A stretch of DNA of 6,621 nt from positions 1-6,621 of the forward strand of contig JAIRKS010000047.1 of NCBI GenBank assembly GCA_031259905.1. Direction: 5' to 3'. Both the position numbers and the translations under genes were made by a program. Shown piece after piece: positions 1 to 6,571 of this stretch; position 1 is the first letter of the stretch; each line of letters starts with the position of its first letter. The notes beneath the pieces are model-generated. The model was not told where the DNA came from and did no database searches. It saw only the letters and a list, made by a program, of their open reading frames with translations. This DNA is from Odoribacteraceae bacterium. GTDB taxonomy: Bacteria > Bacteroidota > Bacteroidia > Bacteroidales > Marinifilaceae.

Positions 1-1151
1 GCGTCGGGACGGGCGATGGCCTTGTACTTGGTGAAGACGTGACCGGAGACGCCGACACTGGTGGATTGTTGCCACTGCGACTGGAAGCGGTAGTCCTGCG
101 TCTCCCCGTTGAAGAGGCTGCCGTCGACGAACCCCGGGCGCGGGTGCAGGAAGTTTGTCCCGGCGTTCTCCGGGTCGAAGTAGCGGGTATATATCGTAGC
201 GCGATCCTTCTTGTATATCCCGAAGAGCACCTCCGTCGAGAAGACGCGGTCAGGGTCGAGCTGGTTGGCAAGCAGCGTACTCGGATCTACCGGCGGGAAG
301 TGTCCCCGTACGACGGGGTCTTCCAGCAGTGCCCGTGCCGCGGCGAGCGCGTTGACCTTGTCGCCGGCGTAGAGGTGTACCCTCGCCTCGAGCGCCAGCA
401 CCGCGTAGTAGTTGAAACGAAGTTGGCGATAGCGCGCACTAGCCGGTTCGCCGGGAGAGGCCGCCGGCCCACCGGTGATGACCGGGTCCGCGGCGAGCAG
501 CCGACGGGCGGAGGAGAGGTCGCGCAGGATTTTCCCGACGACCGTGTCGGCAGGAAGGACGGGCAGCGAGGAGACGCTCGCCGACGCGTTGTACGGGATG
601 GCCGCCGCCGACGGGTTCTCGCGGTAGACCGGCCCGAAGAGACGAAGCATGTCGAAGTGCAGGAAGGCGCGCGCGCCGAGCATCTCCCCGCGAAGGACGT
701 TCGCCTCGGCGGTGGAGAGTAATCCCTCCTGCCGGTCGATGTTATCGAGGAGCACGTTGCAGTTCAGGGCGAGGAGGTAGGCGGTGTTCCACGTCTCCTC
801 GATGGCCTCGGCGACGGGGGCGTCGCTGTAGTCGAACGCGACGAGGGAGCGGAAGTAGGTATTGGACTCGACGATCGCGTGTCGCCCGCCGAGGATGTCG
901 ATCATCTCGTGGGAGAGCGCCCGGCCGTGTAGCGGGTCCGAGGCGATGCCGTTATAGATGCCGTTCGCCGCGGTATAGAAGCCCTCACGGGTGGCGAAGA
1001 GTTGCTCGCGTGTTTGCTTGTCGCGGGGGACGACGTCGAGGAAGTCGCTGCACCCGCCAACGAGGAGGGCGAGGAGCAGGAGCGACCAGGCATGAGCCGG
1101 GGAAGATCCCGCGGTGGCCGACCGGCCGCGTAATGAATGTATTGTTTTCAC
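1..1151 (-). CDS. SusD/RagB-family outer-membrane lipoprotein, C-terminus cut off by the window edge
   Basis: Surface lipoprotein that would act as the ligand-binding lid of the SusC transporter encoded just upstream. I translated the open minus-strand frame by hand: 383 codons without a stop, continuing past the left edge. The family is usually 450-550 residues, so the last roughly 100-150 are missing. A signal peptide with a leucine-rich core (about 23-31) ends in a V-G-G-C lipobox with Cys34, followed by SDFLDVVP, a typical mature SusD N-terminus. Further family landmarks are NVLLDNID (132-139), GEMLGARAFLHFDMLRLFG (155-173) and FNYYAVLALEARVHLYAGD (246-264), the last two lying in the TPR-like helices. 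The start is GTG at 1151-1149: there is no in-frame ATG before the lipobox, and GTG lies 10 bp after the susC stop. Ligand unknown. The family assignment is secure; the exact start is less so. Confidence 0.95.
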   Translation of the reverse strand, partial: MKTIHSLRGRSATAGSSPAHAWSLLLLALLVGGCSDFLDVVPRDKQTREQLFATREGFYTAANGIYNGIASDPLHGRALSHEMIDILGGRHAIVESNTYFRSLVAFDYSDAPVAEAIEETWNTAYLLALNCNVLLDNIDRQEGLLSTAEANVLRGEMLGARAFLHFDMLRLFGPVYRENPSAAAIPYNASASVSSLPVLPADTVVGKILRDLSSARRLLAADPVITGGPAASPGEPASARYRQLRFNYYAVLALEARVHLYAGDKVNALAAARALLEDPVVRGHFPPVDPSTLLANQLDPDRVFSTEVLFGIYKKDRATIYTRYFDPENAGTNFLHPRPGFVDGSLFNGETQDYRFQSQWQQSTSVGVSGHVFTKYKAIARPD

Positions 1152-1161
1152 GTGATATGCT

Positions 1162-4100
1162 TTAAAAGTTAAACGATAGCCCGGCTTCCACGTCGCGGGC
1201 GAAGGGATAGGCGATGCCTCGCTCGGCGCGGATGCTGGAGGCGCGGAAGATGTCGCGTGCGGAGAGCTGGAATTTCAGGTTGCCCAGCCCCACGCGTTCG
1301 ATCCACCCGCCGAAGAACTCGTAGCTCGCGTTGAACGACTCGAAGACGAGGAGGTTCTCCCGCTGCACGAAGCGCGACGAGAGGGGGGTGTCGATGGCGC
1401 TGGCGATGTCCTTGAACGGGACGACGTCACCCGGCTTCTGCCAGCGGTCGTGCAGCGCCCGGCGGTCCTGGTTCTTGACCAGGTCGCTCGTGCGGATGTT
1501 CTCCACCTTTTGGTAGAGCGCCGTGTTAAAAATCTCCGCACCGAGCTGGTAGCGGAAGTTGAGCGATAGCGACAACCCCCGCCACGTGAAGGAAGTCCCG
1601 ATGACCCCCTCGAGGTCGGGGCGCGTGTTCCCGCTGACCACCTCGTCGTCGTACGAGAAATCGTAGGTGAGATTCCCGTTCTTGTCGATGAACAGCTCCT
1701 TGCCGTTCGACGGGTCGATGCCGGCGGAGCGGACGGCCCAGATGTCATCGGGATCGGCGCCGTCGTGATAGCGCGTGGTATTCTCCCCGCGCCCGTTCCG
1801 GTTGAAGGTGGCGAGCTGGTTTCCGATCTTGTCGATACGCGTGGATTGCGACCGGGCGGTCACGCGCATTTGCCACGCGAGGCGGCTGTCCGTGTCGCGG
1901 AGAATATAATAGGAGGCGTTCGCCGTCCACCCTCTTGAAGTCTGCTCGCCGGCATTCGTGAGGTACGAAGGCACGCCGGAGGATCGCGGCATGTTGACGC
2001 GGATCAGGAGCGGGTCGGTCACCTTGTGGTAATAGTCCACCGTCAGCGAGAAGCGCTTGTCGAGCATCGTGAGGTCGAGCCCCACGTTCTTGTCGATCGT
2101 GGTTTGCCACTTCAGGTCGGGATTACCCACCTGGTCGAGCACCGCGCCCAGCCCGAAGTAGTTTACCGCCCCGTGCTGGAAGGCGTAGGTGACGAGCGTC
2201 TGTGCCGACTCGAAGCTCTGGTTGCCGGGATTCCCGATGGAGGCGCGCAGCTTCAGGAAGTCGACGTGCGGGAGTGCCCACTTCTCGTGGTGAATGTTCC
2301 ATCCCGCGCCGACGGACCACGTGGTGTTGTACTTGCGCGTGGAGCCGAAGAGCGAGGAGCCGCTGGCGCGGAGGCTGAAATCCATCAGGTAGCGATCGTC
2401 GAAAGCGTACCCGGCGTTGAAGTACCCGTTGACGGAGCGGGAGATCGACTCGTGATAGGTTGGCTTGCCATCCTCCGGGTAACCGTTCGCGAAGGAAGGG
2501 TAGGTGAAGTTTCCCCCCTGGAATCCCTCCACGGAATAGCCCTGGACGATGGTCTCGCTGCTGAACAGGTTGCCGCCGGCCACGAGGTTAACGCGGTGGT
2601 GTTGCCCGACGAGCCTGGCGTGGGTGACGCTTCCCTCTCCCTCGTAACGGGTGTGGCGACTGCCGAGGGCGAAGAACTCGCCGCGGCGGAGTATCCCCAC
2701 GTTCTCGTAGCGCGTGTCCTCGTTCGAGAAGAATTGCTCGTTATCGTCGTCCTCCCGCGTGAGTCCGAGGCGGGCGCGTACTTTCCAGGCACGCGAGGGT
2801 GTCCACTCGATCGTGAAGTAGTTGTTGAGGGCGAGGGATGATCCCTTGTCGCGGCTATTGAGGTGATCGTTCCACAACGGGTTGGGCGCCTGGACGTAGT
2901 CGTTATTCTCCAGCCACTTGTTGATGATCCCCTCGTCGTCTCGTTTCTTGTAATACGGGTTGGCCTCGGCGTATTCCTGGAAGGAGACGACCGGGTTGCC
3001 CAACGAGGTGGAGGTGACGGAGAACTTGTTGGAGAATTGCAAGGAGGCGACGCGGTAAATCAGGTCGATGTTCCCGCCGAGCAGCTCGCGGAAGGAGCGC
3101 TTCATCGCCCCGGTGACGCCCGTGTAGCTGCCGCCGAGGCCGAAGAGGAAGTGTCCCTCGCCGCCCGCGAGGTAGAGCGAGTGCTTCTGGTTGACGCCCA
3201 CGCGGAGTGGTTCGGCGAGCCAGTAGGTGTCGACACCCTCGACGACGGCGCGGAGTTTCTCCTGGTAGAGCGCGTGCATCTCTTGCCGGTACGCGTACTC
3301 GTTGAGGTTGCTGCCGGCCGCGTTCGCATAATCGTACTTCCCGGCCAGCACCTCGAACTCGAGCTTTTCGCGGGCGTTCATCAGGTTGTAGCTGGAGAGG
3401 TCGGGGATCGTGAGGTTGAGGTTGCCATTGTAGCTCACTTGCAGTTCGCCTGCCTCCGGCTTCACGGTCTCGACGACGACCACGCCGTTGGCTGCCTTCG
3501 ACCCGTAGATGGCCGTGGAGGCGGCGTCCTTGAGGATGGTGATCGAGGCGACGCGGTTGATGTCAAGGTCATTGATGGCTGCCGCCGTCGACTCGAAGCC
3601 GTCGAGGATAAAGAGTGGTTGGTTCGGGTCGGCTTCCAGCTCGTCGCGCGTGCCGAGCAGGCTCGACTTTCCGCGGATCTCCATGTTCGGGAGGCGGTTG
3701 GGGTCGGAGCCGTACCGGTTGTCCTCGATGATCGCGAAGGAGGGGTCGAGCGTCTTGAGGCCCTGGAGGATGTTGCGCGTGCCCGTCTTCTTCAGCTCGG
3801 TGGCGGGGTAGGTGGTGGCCGACCCGGTGAAGCTTTCCATAGCGCGGGTGTAGATGCCGGTGATCACGATGTTCTCCAGCTCCACCTGTTTTTCTTTCAG
3901 GACGATCTTTAACTCTTCTCCCCCGGCGGGATCGACCACTACCGAGCGGCTCTCCATCCCCACGAAGGAGAAGAGGAGCGAGGCTTTGCCGGGAAGCATG
4001 ATCGTGAAGTCGCCCTCCCGGCCGGTGGTGACGCCCCGCGTGCTTCCCTCGACGCGGATCGTGACGCCGGGAAGCGGCAGCCCCTGCTCGTCGAGGACGA

Positions 4101-4500
4101 TCCCCCTGACCGGGAGTTCCCTCGGCTGCGGGGAGGTGTTCTTCTCCCGGATCACGACCACGCGCGTGTCGTAGACGTAATCCAGCCCCATCTCCGGCAG
4201 CAGGTCATCCAGCACGCCGGTGAACGGTTTTTCCCTGGCGCTCACGCTTGCCGTGCCCTTCTCCCTGATCAGGTCTGAGTTGTACAGGAAGTTGACGTTC
4301 GCCTGCCGGCTGATCTCCTGCAGGATCTTGTCCAGGGGCACGTTGTTCATCTCGACGCTTACCCGCGCGTGCTGCGAGTACGCGTTCGCGTGGACGGAGA
4401 GGCAGAGGCCCAGGCTCATCGTCCACAGGACTTTCACGAGCAGCGCTTTCTTACTCGCGCCTGTTGTTGTCGTGTGTTGTTTCCGCTCGTCTTTTTTCAT
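1162..4500 (-). CDS. SusC/RagA-family TonB-dependent transporter with N-terminal STN signalling domain
   Basis: Outer-membrane beta-barrel importer of 1112 residues, within the usual size for the family. A signal peptide covers about 1-41 (basic start, hydrophobic core 19-36, probable cleavage after ANA at 38-40). An STN (secretin/TonB short N-terminal) domain follows at about 47-118, then a carboxypeptidase-regulatory-like Ig domain at about 130-203 (VRGIVLDEQGLPLPGVTIRV onward). A TonB-box-like IVITGI lies at 211-216. The plug domain (about 222-350) carries the SusC hallmark DPNQPLFILDGFE at 291-303 and TILKDAASTAIYGSKAANG at 321-339. The remainder is barrel, ending in Phe as outer-membrane proteins usually do. 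It starts 15 bp after fecR and is followed 10 bp later by susD, so the three are almost certainly cotranscribed. The STN domain plus adjacent sigma and fecR genes mark it as a signal-transducing transporter; the imported substrate (glycan, peptide or other) cannot be inferred. Confidence 0.97.
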   Translation of the reverse strand: MKKDERKQHTTTTGASKKALLVKVLWTMSLGLCLSVHANAYSQHARVSVEMNNVPLDKILQEISRQANVNFLYNSDLIREKGTASVSAREKPFTGVLDDLLPEMGLDYVYDTRVVVIREKNTSPQPRELPVRGIVLDEQGLPLPGVTIRVEGSTRGVTTGREGDFTIMLPGKASLLFSFVGMESRSVVVDPAGGEELKIVLKEKQVELENIVITGIYTRAMESFTGSATTYPATELKKTGTRNILQGLKTLDPSFAIIEDNRYGSDPNRLPNMEIRGKSSLLGTRDELEADPNQPLFILDGFESTAAAINDLDINRVASITILKDAASTAIYGSKAANGVVVVETVKPEAGELQVSYNGNLNLTIPDLSSYNLMNAREKLEFEVLAGKYDYANAAGSNLNEYAYRQEMHALYQEKLRAVVEGVDTYWLAEPLRVGVNQKHSLYLAGGEGHFLFGLGGSYTGVTGAMKRSFRELLGGNIDLIYRVASLQFSNKFSVTSTSLGNPVVSFQEYAEANPYYKKRDDEGIINKWLENNDYVQAPNPLWNDHLNSRDKGSSLALNNYFTIEWTPSRAWKVRARLGLTREDDDNEQFFSNEDTRYENVGILRRGEFFALGSRHTRYEGEGSVTHARLVGQHHRVNLVAGGNLFSSETIVQGYSVEGFQGGNFTYPSFANGYPEDGKPTYHESISRSVNGYFNAGYAFDDRYLMDFSLRASGSSLFGSTRKYNTTWSVGAGWNIHHEKWALPHVDFLKLRASIGNPGNQSFESAQTLVTYAFQHGAVNYFGLGAVLDQVGNPDLKWQTTIDKNVGLDLTMLDKRFSLTVDYYHKVTDPLLIRVNMPRSSGVPSYLTNAGEQTSRGWTANASYYILRDTDSRLAWQMRVTARSQSTRIDKIGNQLATFNRNGRGENTTRYHDGADPDDIWAVRSAGIDPSNGKELFIDKNGNLTYDFSYDDEVVSGNTRPDLEGVIGTSFTWRGLSLSLNFRYQLGAEIFNTALYQKVENIRTSDLVKNQDRRALHDRWQKPGDVVPFKDIASAIDTPLSSRFVQRENLLVFESFNASYEFFGGWIERVGLGNLKFQLSARDIFRASSIRAERGIAYPFARDVEAGLSFNF

Positions 4501-4515
4501 ACACTTGTTTTGAGG

Positions 4516-5673
4516 TTATTGAATATATTCCTTGTTCCCGGTTGACTTCCCGATCATGACGTCGTTCCCTTCCACGGAGGTAGAGATCGCGCCTGTCTCC
4601 GCGAACCTGTCCAGCAGGTAGCGTATATCCCCGGCGCGTTGCAGTCGTCCGGTAAAGCGTGTTGTTTTCACGCGTTCATCCATGTAGATCACGTTCACGT
4701 TATACCACCCCGAGAGCGTCTCCATGATCTCCTCGAGCGGGGTCTCCCGGAAGAGGTAGTAGCCGTCCTTCCAGGAGGTGTAGAGTTCCGTCTCCACGGC
4801 CCGTGCCGCCAGCGTGCCCGTTTGCCGGTCGTAGAGCACCTGTTCGCCGGGCGTTGCCTCGCGCGAGTCTTCCCCCGCGGTCACGCGTACCCGTCCCGAT
4901 TCCAGGGTCATCGCCACCACCCGCCGCGTCGTCCCGGCGTTCACGTTGAAGGACGTGCCGAGCGCCTCCACCGTCACCTCTCCGGCCTTCACGACGAAGG
5001 GGCGCGCGACGTCGGCGCGTACCTCGAAATAGGCTTCGCCTTGCAGCTCCACCTCCCGCCGGTCGCCGGCGAGGGAGAACGAGAAGGTCAACCGCGAGGA
5101 GGAGTTCAGGAAGACGCGCGTGCCGTCCGCCAGCACGAGGATGTATTCCCCGCCGGGGGGGACGACCAGCGTGTCCCGCGTGTCGTTCCCGGCGTCGGCG
5201 CGCGGGGTATAGGTCAGGGTATTCTCGTCGTTCCTGATCTCGACGAGGGAATCGTCGAGAATTGTTCTCTTTTCCCCTGGCGAGAGGGCGATGCGTTGCC
5301 CGTTACCGAGGCGCAGCTCGGCGCGGGGCGAGCCGGGGAGGATCTCCGCGGGCGCAGGGAGGGGTTCGCGCGACGGGACGAGCGTGAGCGCTCCCCACGC
5401 GACGAGGGCGCAGGCGGCGGCGACGCTCCAGGGGAGTATCGCCCGGCGGCGCTTCCTGGCCCGCGCGCCGGCACGGATACCGGTGAAGCGCGATTCCCGC
5501 TCGTCGAGGAAGCGCGCGCGTGCCGTCGCTCCTTCCCGCAGGACTTCCCGGGCGGTGACGACGCGGCTCTCCTCGCGTTCGCTGTTGATCCAGCGAGCGA
5601 GGGCGTCCTGTTCCTCTTTGTCGAGCGGTTCGCCGGCGAGGAGGTCGGCGATGATGTCGTTCAAGTCTCTCAT
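4516..5673 (-). CDS. FecR-family anti-sigma factor (inner-membrane signal transducer)
   Basis: Inner-membrane regulator of 385 residues that would hold or activate the sigma factor encoded upstream according to the state of the SusC transporter. The N-terminal cytoplasmic part (about 1-77) contains the pattern ADLLAGEPLDKEEQDALARW, common in Bacteroidota FecR proteins, and ends in a basic stretch (RARKRRR, 71-77). One transmembrane helix follows at about 79-99, giving an N-in topology. The periplasmic part has a FecR domain at about 167-263, including PPGGEYILVLADGTRVFLNS (172-191) and GEAYFEV (212-218). A C-terminal DUF4974-type domain lies at about 307-375 and resembles the STN domain of the downstream SusC. 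The start ATG at 5673 gives a normal N-terminus. It lies 98 bp after the sigma gene and 15 bp before susC. Nothing is visibly missing or broken. Confidence 0.95.
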   Translation of the reverse strand: MRDLNDIIADLLAGEPLDKEEQDALARWINSEREESRVVTAREVLREGATARARFLDERESRFTGIRAGARARKRRRAILPWSVAAACALVAWGALTLVPSREPLPAPAEILPGSPRAELRLGNGQRIALSPGEKRTILDDSLVEIRNDENTLTYTPRADAGNDTRDTLVVPPGGEYILVLADGTRVFLNSSSRLTFSFSLAGDRREVELQGEAYFEVRADVARPFVVKAGEVTVEALGTSFNVNAGTTRRVVAMTLESGRVRVTAGEDSREATPGEQVLYDRQTGTLAARAVETELYTSWKDGYYLFRETPLEEIMETLSGWYNVNVIYMDERVKTTRFTGRLQRAGDIRYLLDRFAETGAISTSVEGNDVMIGKSTGNKEYIQ

Positions 5674-5712
5674 GATTCTTTTTGTCGGGAGTTTCCGCGC
5701 TTTTTTCAGATA

Positions 5713-5743
5713 CTATCACCGCTCGCGGCGAAAAGGGTGACAG
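5713..5743 (-). other. Hairpin in the sigma-fecR spacer
   Basis: In the minus-strand transcript CUGUCACC (5743-5736) pairs fully with GGUGAUAG (5720-5713), eight pairs including one G-U, around a 15-nt loop. A further G-U pair is possible outside. No T-run follows on the minus strand, so it does not look like a terminator for the operon. It is the only notable structure in the 98-bp spacer, the longest gap inside the operon. An RNA-processing, stability or translational role is possible but unproven. Confidence 0.4.
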
Positions 5744-5771
5744 CGGGGGAGTTTTTTTTCGTCGCGGGGGG

Positions 5772-6356
5772 TCAGGCGGTGCCGCGGTGCTTCCCGCCGG
5801 CGATCCACGAGAGAAGCACCTGGAGCAGCCTTCCCCGGAGCTCCTCGCGCAGGGATTTGACGGCGCGCGCCATTTGCGTTTTGACGGTGTTGATGCTGAT
5901 GCTTAGCGCCCCGGCGGTCTCCTTGTAGGATAGCCCGTCGACGCAGATCATCAGGAATATCTTTCTTCGTTCTTCCGGCAGGCGGTTGATGGCCGCGAAG
6001 AGCCCGTCGAGGTTTGCCGGCTCGTTATCATCGGCGGCAGCCGCGTGCCGCGATTTCTCCTTGCTGGCGAGGTCGTGCAGGTGTTGCCTTCTTCTCGTTG
6101 CCCTTACCTGGTTCAGCGCCGCGTACTTCACGGAGCGGAAGAGGTAGCCTTCCAGCCCCTCGTGCAACTTCACCAGGTGGTCGCGCGTCCAGAACGAGAT
6201 AAAGCACTCCTGCACGGCATCTTCTGCCGCGCCCGTGTCGCCGGTGATGCCGTTAGCGTAGAGGAGCAGGATCTCGTAATAGGCATCGTAGAGCAGGCGG
6301 ATGCCCTTGCTCTTGTCTTTTCTGAACGTGGTGAGTATGTTTTCCGGGTTATTCAT
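5772..6356 (-). CDS. FecI-like ECF RNA polymerase sigma factor
   Basis: Extracytoplasmic-function sigma-70 factor of 194 residues, expected to direct RNA polymerase to the promoter of this operon once released or activated by FecR. Sigma region 2 spans about 20-85: YDAYYEILLLYANGITGD, then AAEDAVQECFISFW (43-56), the usual core-binding helix, and LEGYLFRSVKYAALNQVR. Region 4 spans about 113-172, with LPEERRKIFLM (126-136) and a helix-turn-helix from SYKETAGALSISINTVKTQM (143-162). The open frame extends 39 codons further upstream, but that extension is begun only by TTG at 6473, its sequence looks unlike a sigma N-terminus, and that TTG lies inside a candidate promoter. ATG at 6356 gives the normal family length and N-terminus (MNNPENIL). 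It is the first gene of the minus-strand operon. The specific promoter recognised cannot be read from the sequence. Confidence 0.95.
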   Translation of the reverse strand: MNNPENILTTFRKDKSKGIRLLYDAYYEILLLYANGITGDTGAAEDAVQECFISFWTRDHLVKLHEGLEGYLFRSVKYAALNQVRATRRRQHLHDLASKEKSRHAAAADDNEPANLDGLFAAINRLPEERRKIFLMICVDGLSYKETAGALSISINTVKTQMARAVKSLREELRGRLLQVLLSWIAGGKHRGTA

Positions 6357-6390
6357 CGTGAACGGGTTCGTGGTCGCGAATGTAATAAAA

Positions 6391-6413
6391 CCCGCGTTCC
6401 GAACAAAGGCGGG
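6391..6413 (-). other. Small GC hairpin followed by TTTT in the sigma leader (possible attenuator)
   Basis: On the minus strand CCCGC (6413-6409) can pair with GCGGG (6395-6391) across a 13-nt loop, immediately followed by TTTTATT (6390-6384). This is terminator-like in layout but short. It sits 35 nt upstream of the sigma start, so if it works at all it would be a leader attenuator rather than an end of transcript. Confidence 0.2.
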
Positions 6414-6430
6414 CGACGCGCCGACGACCC

Positions 6431-6450
6431 GAACGAGGAGGGGAACGAGG
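6431..6450. repeat. Short direct repeat GAACGAGG x2, 12 bp apart
   Basis: GAACGAGG occurs at 6431-6438 and again at 6443-6450 within a purine-rich tract just downstream of the proposed sigma promoter. A looser relative, GAACAAAGG, occurs at 6401-6409. The spacing is close to one helical turn. It may be simple-sequence drift rather than a binding site. Confidence 0.3.
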
Positions 6451-6470
6451 GGGACGCGAAAAAAAATAGT

Positions 6471-6478
6471 CAAAAATA
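6471..6478 (-). promoter_or_regulatory. Candidate -7 element for the sigma-fecR-susCD operon
   Basis: The minus strand reads TATTTTTG here, an exact match to the Bacteroides -7 consensus TAnnTTTG recognised by the housekeeping sigma factor. At the expected -33 distance there is only a weak element (TTCTTACC on the minus strand, 6497-6504), with no TTG. A run of eight T follows directly (minus strand, 6466-6459), about where transcription would begin. An ECF-dependent promoter with a different consensus could equally drive the operon. Confidence 0.35.
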
Positions 6479-6487
6479 GAGGAGTGA

Positions 6488-6521
6488 TTGTTTCTTGGTA
6501 AGAAAAAATGCGCTACATTCG
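6488..6521 (+). promoter_or_regulatory. Candidate promoter for the divergent plus-strand gene
   Basis: The plus strand has TACATTCG at 6514-6521, a seven-of-eight fit to the Bacteroides consensus TAnnTTTG that keeps the TA and final G. Two TTG triplets upstream (6488-6490 and 6495-6497) bracket the usual -33 spacing, at 23 and 16 bp, so neither is ideal. Transcription from here would give a leader of about 40-45 nt before ATG 6572, rich in A. Confidence 0.35.
6491..6505. promoter_or_regulatory. 15-bp dyad between the divergent promoters (possible operator)
   Basis: TTTCTTGGTAAGAAA has two perfect 6-bp inverted arms (6491-6496 and 6500-6505) around a 3-bp centre. It lies where the -33 regions of the two proposed divergent promoters would overlap, so a protein bound here could affect both. 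No regulator is identified, and AT-rich dyads of this size can occur by chance. Confidence 0.3.
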
Positions 6522-6571
6522 CCCCGTACACTTAAAACTACGAAACATAATGTACTAAAAGAAGACTACAA

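Larger units (their letters stand above)
6357..6571. promoter_or_regulatory. Divergent intergenic control region between the sigma gene and the plus-strand frame
   Basis: This 215-bp stretch contains no gene. Its right half (about 6459-6571) is markedly AT-rich compared with the GC-rich genes, as expected for promoters. It holds candidate -7 elements facing both ways, a dyad between them, a purine-rich stretch with an 8-base direct repeat, and a small hairpin near the sigma start, each listed separately. If the proposed minus-strand promoter is used, the sigma mRNA would have an untranslated leader of roughly 105-110 nt. Confidence 0.6.

Noticed and set aside
39..722. 227-codon plus-strand open frame at the left edge
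   Set aside because: It lies opposite a minus-strand frame that translates into an unmistakable SusD protein without stops, so it is a shadow.
1643..1658. Imperfect palindrome CTCGTCGTCGTACGAG within susC
   Set aside because: It is explained by the codons of a Ser-Tyr-Asp-Asp-Glu stretch in the barrel and has no regulatory context.
2863..3912. 349-codon plus-strand open frame opposite susC (and others at 2026-2841 and 4220-4513)
   Set aside because: Antisense shadows of the GC-rich susC gene with no recognisable motif, start context or promoter.
4402..4404. Cys33 in the SusC signal region as a lipoprotein site
   Set aside because: It lies inside the hydrophobic core (LGLCLSVHANA) without lipobox spacing, and SusC is a beta-barrel with a signal-peptidase-I type site just after it.
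5713..5760. Hairpin plus T8 run as a plus-strand terminator
   Set aside because: The T-run begins 8 bases after the stem rather than directly, and no plus-strand gene precedes it.
4639..5928. 429-codon open frame on the plus strand opposite fecR and the start of the spacer
   Set aside because: It mirrors the codon structure of fecR on the opposite strand; high GC in third positions removes stop codons from antisense frames. Its composition (rich in R, G, V, E) shows no domain, and fecR is clearly the real gene.
6357..6473. 39-codon N-terminal extension of the sigma factor
   Set aside because: It starts at TTG inside a candidate promoter, and the residues do not resemble a sigma N-terminus; ATG at 6356 gives the normal length.
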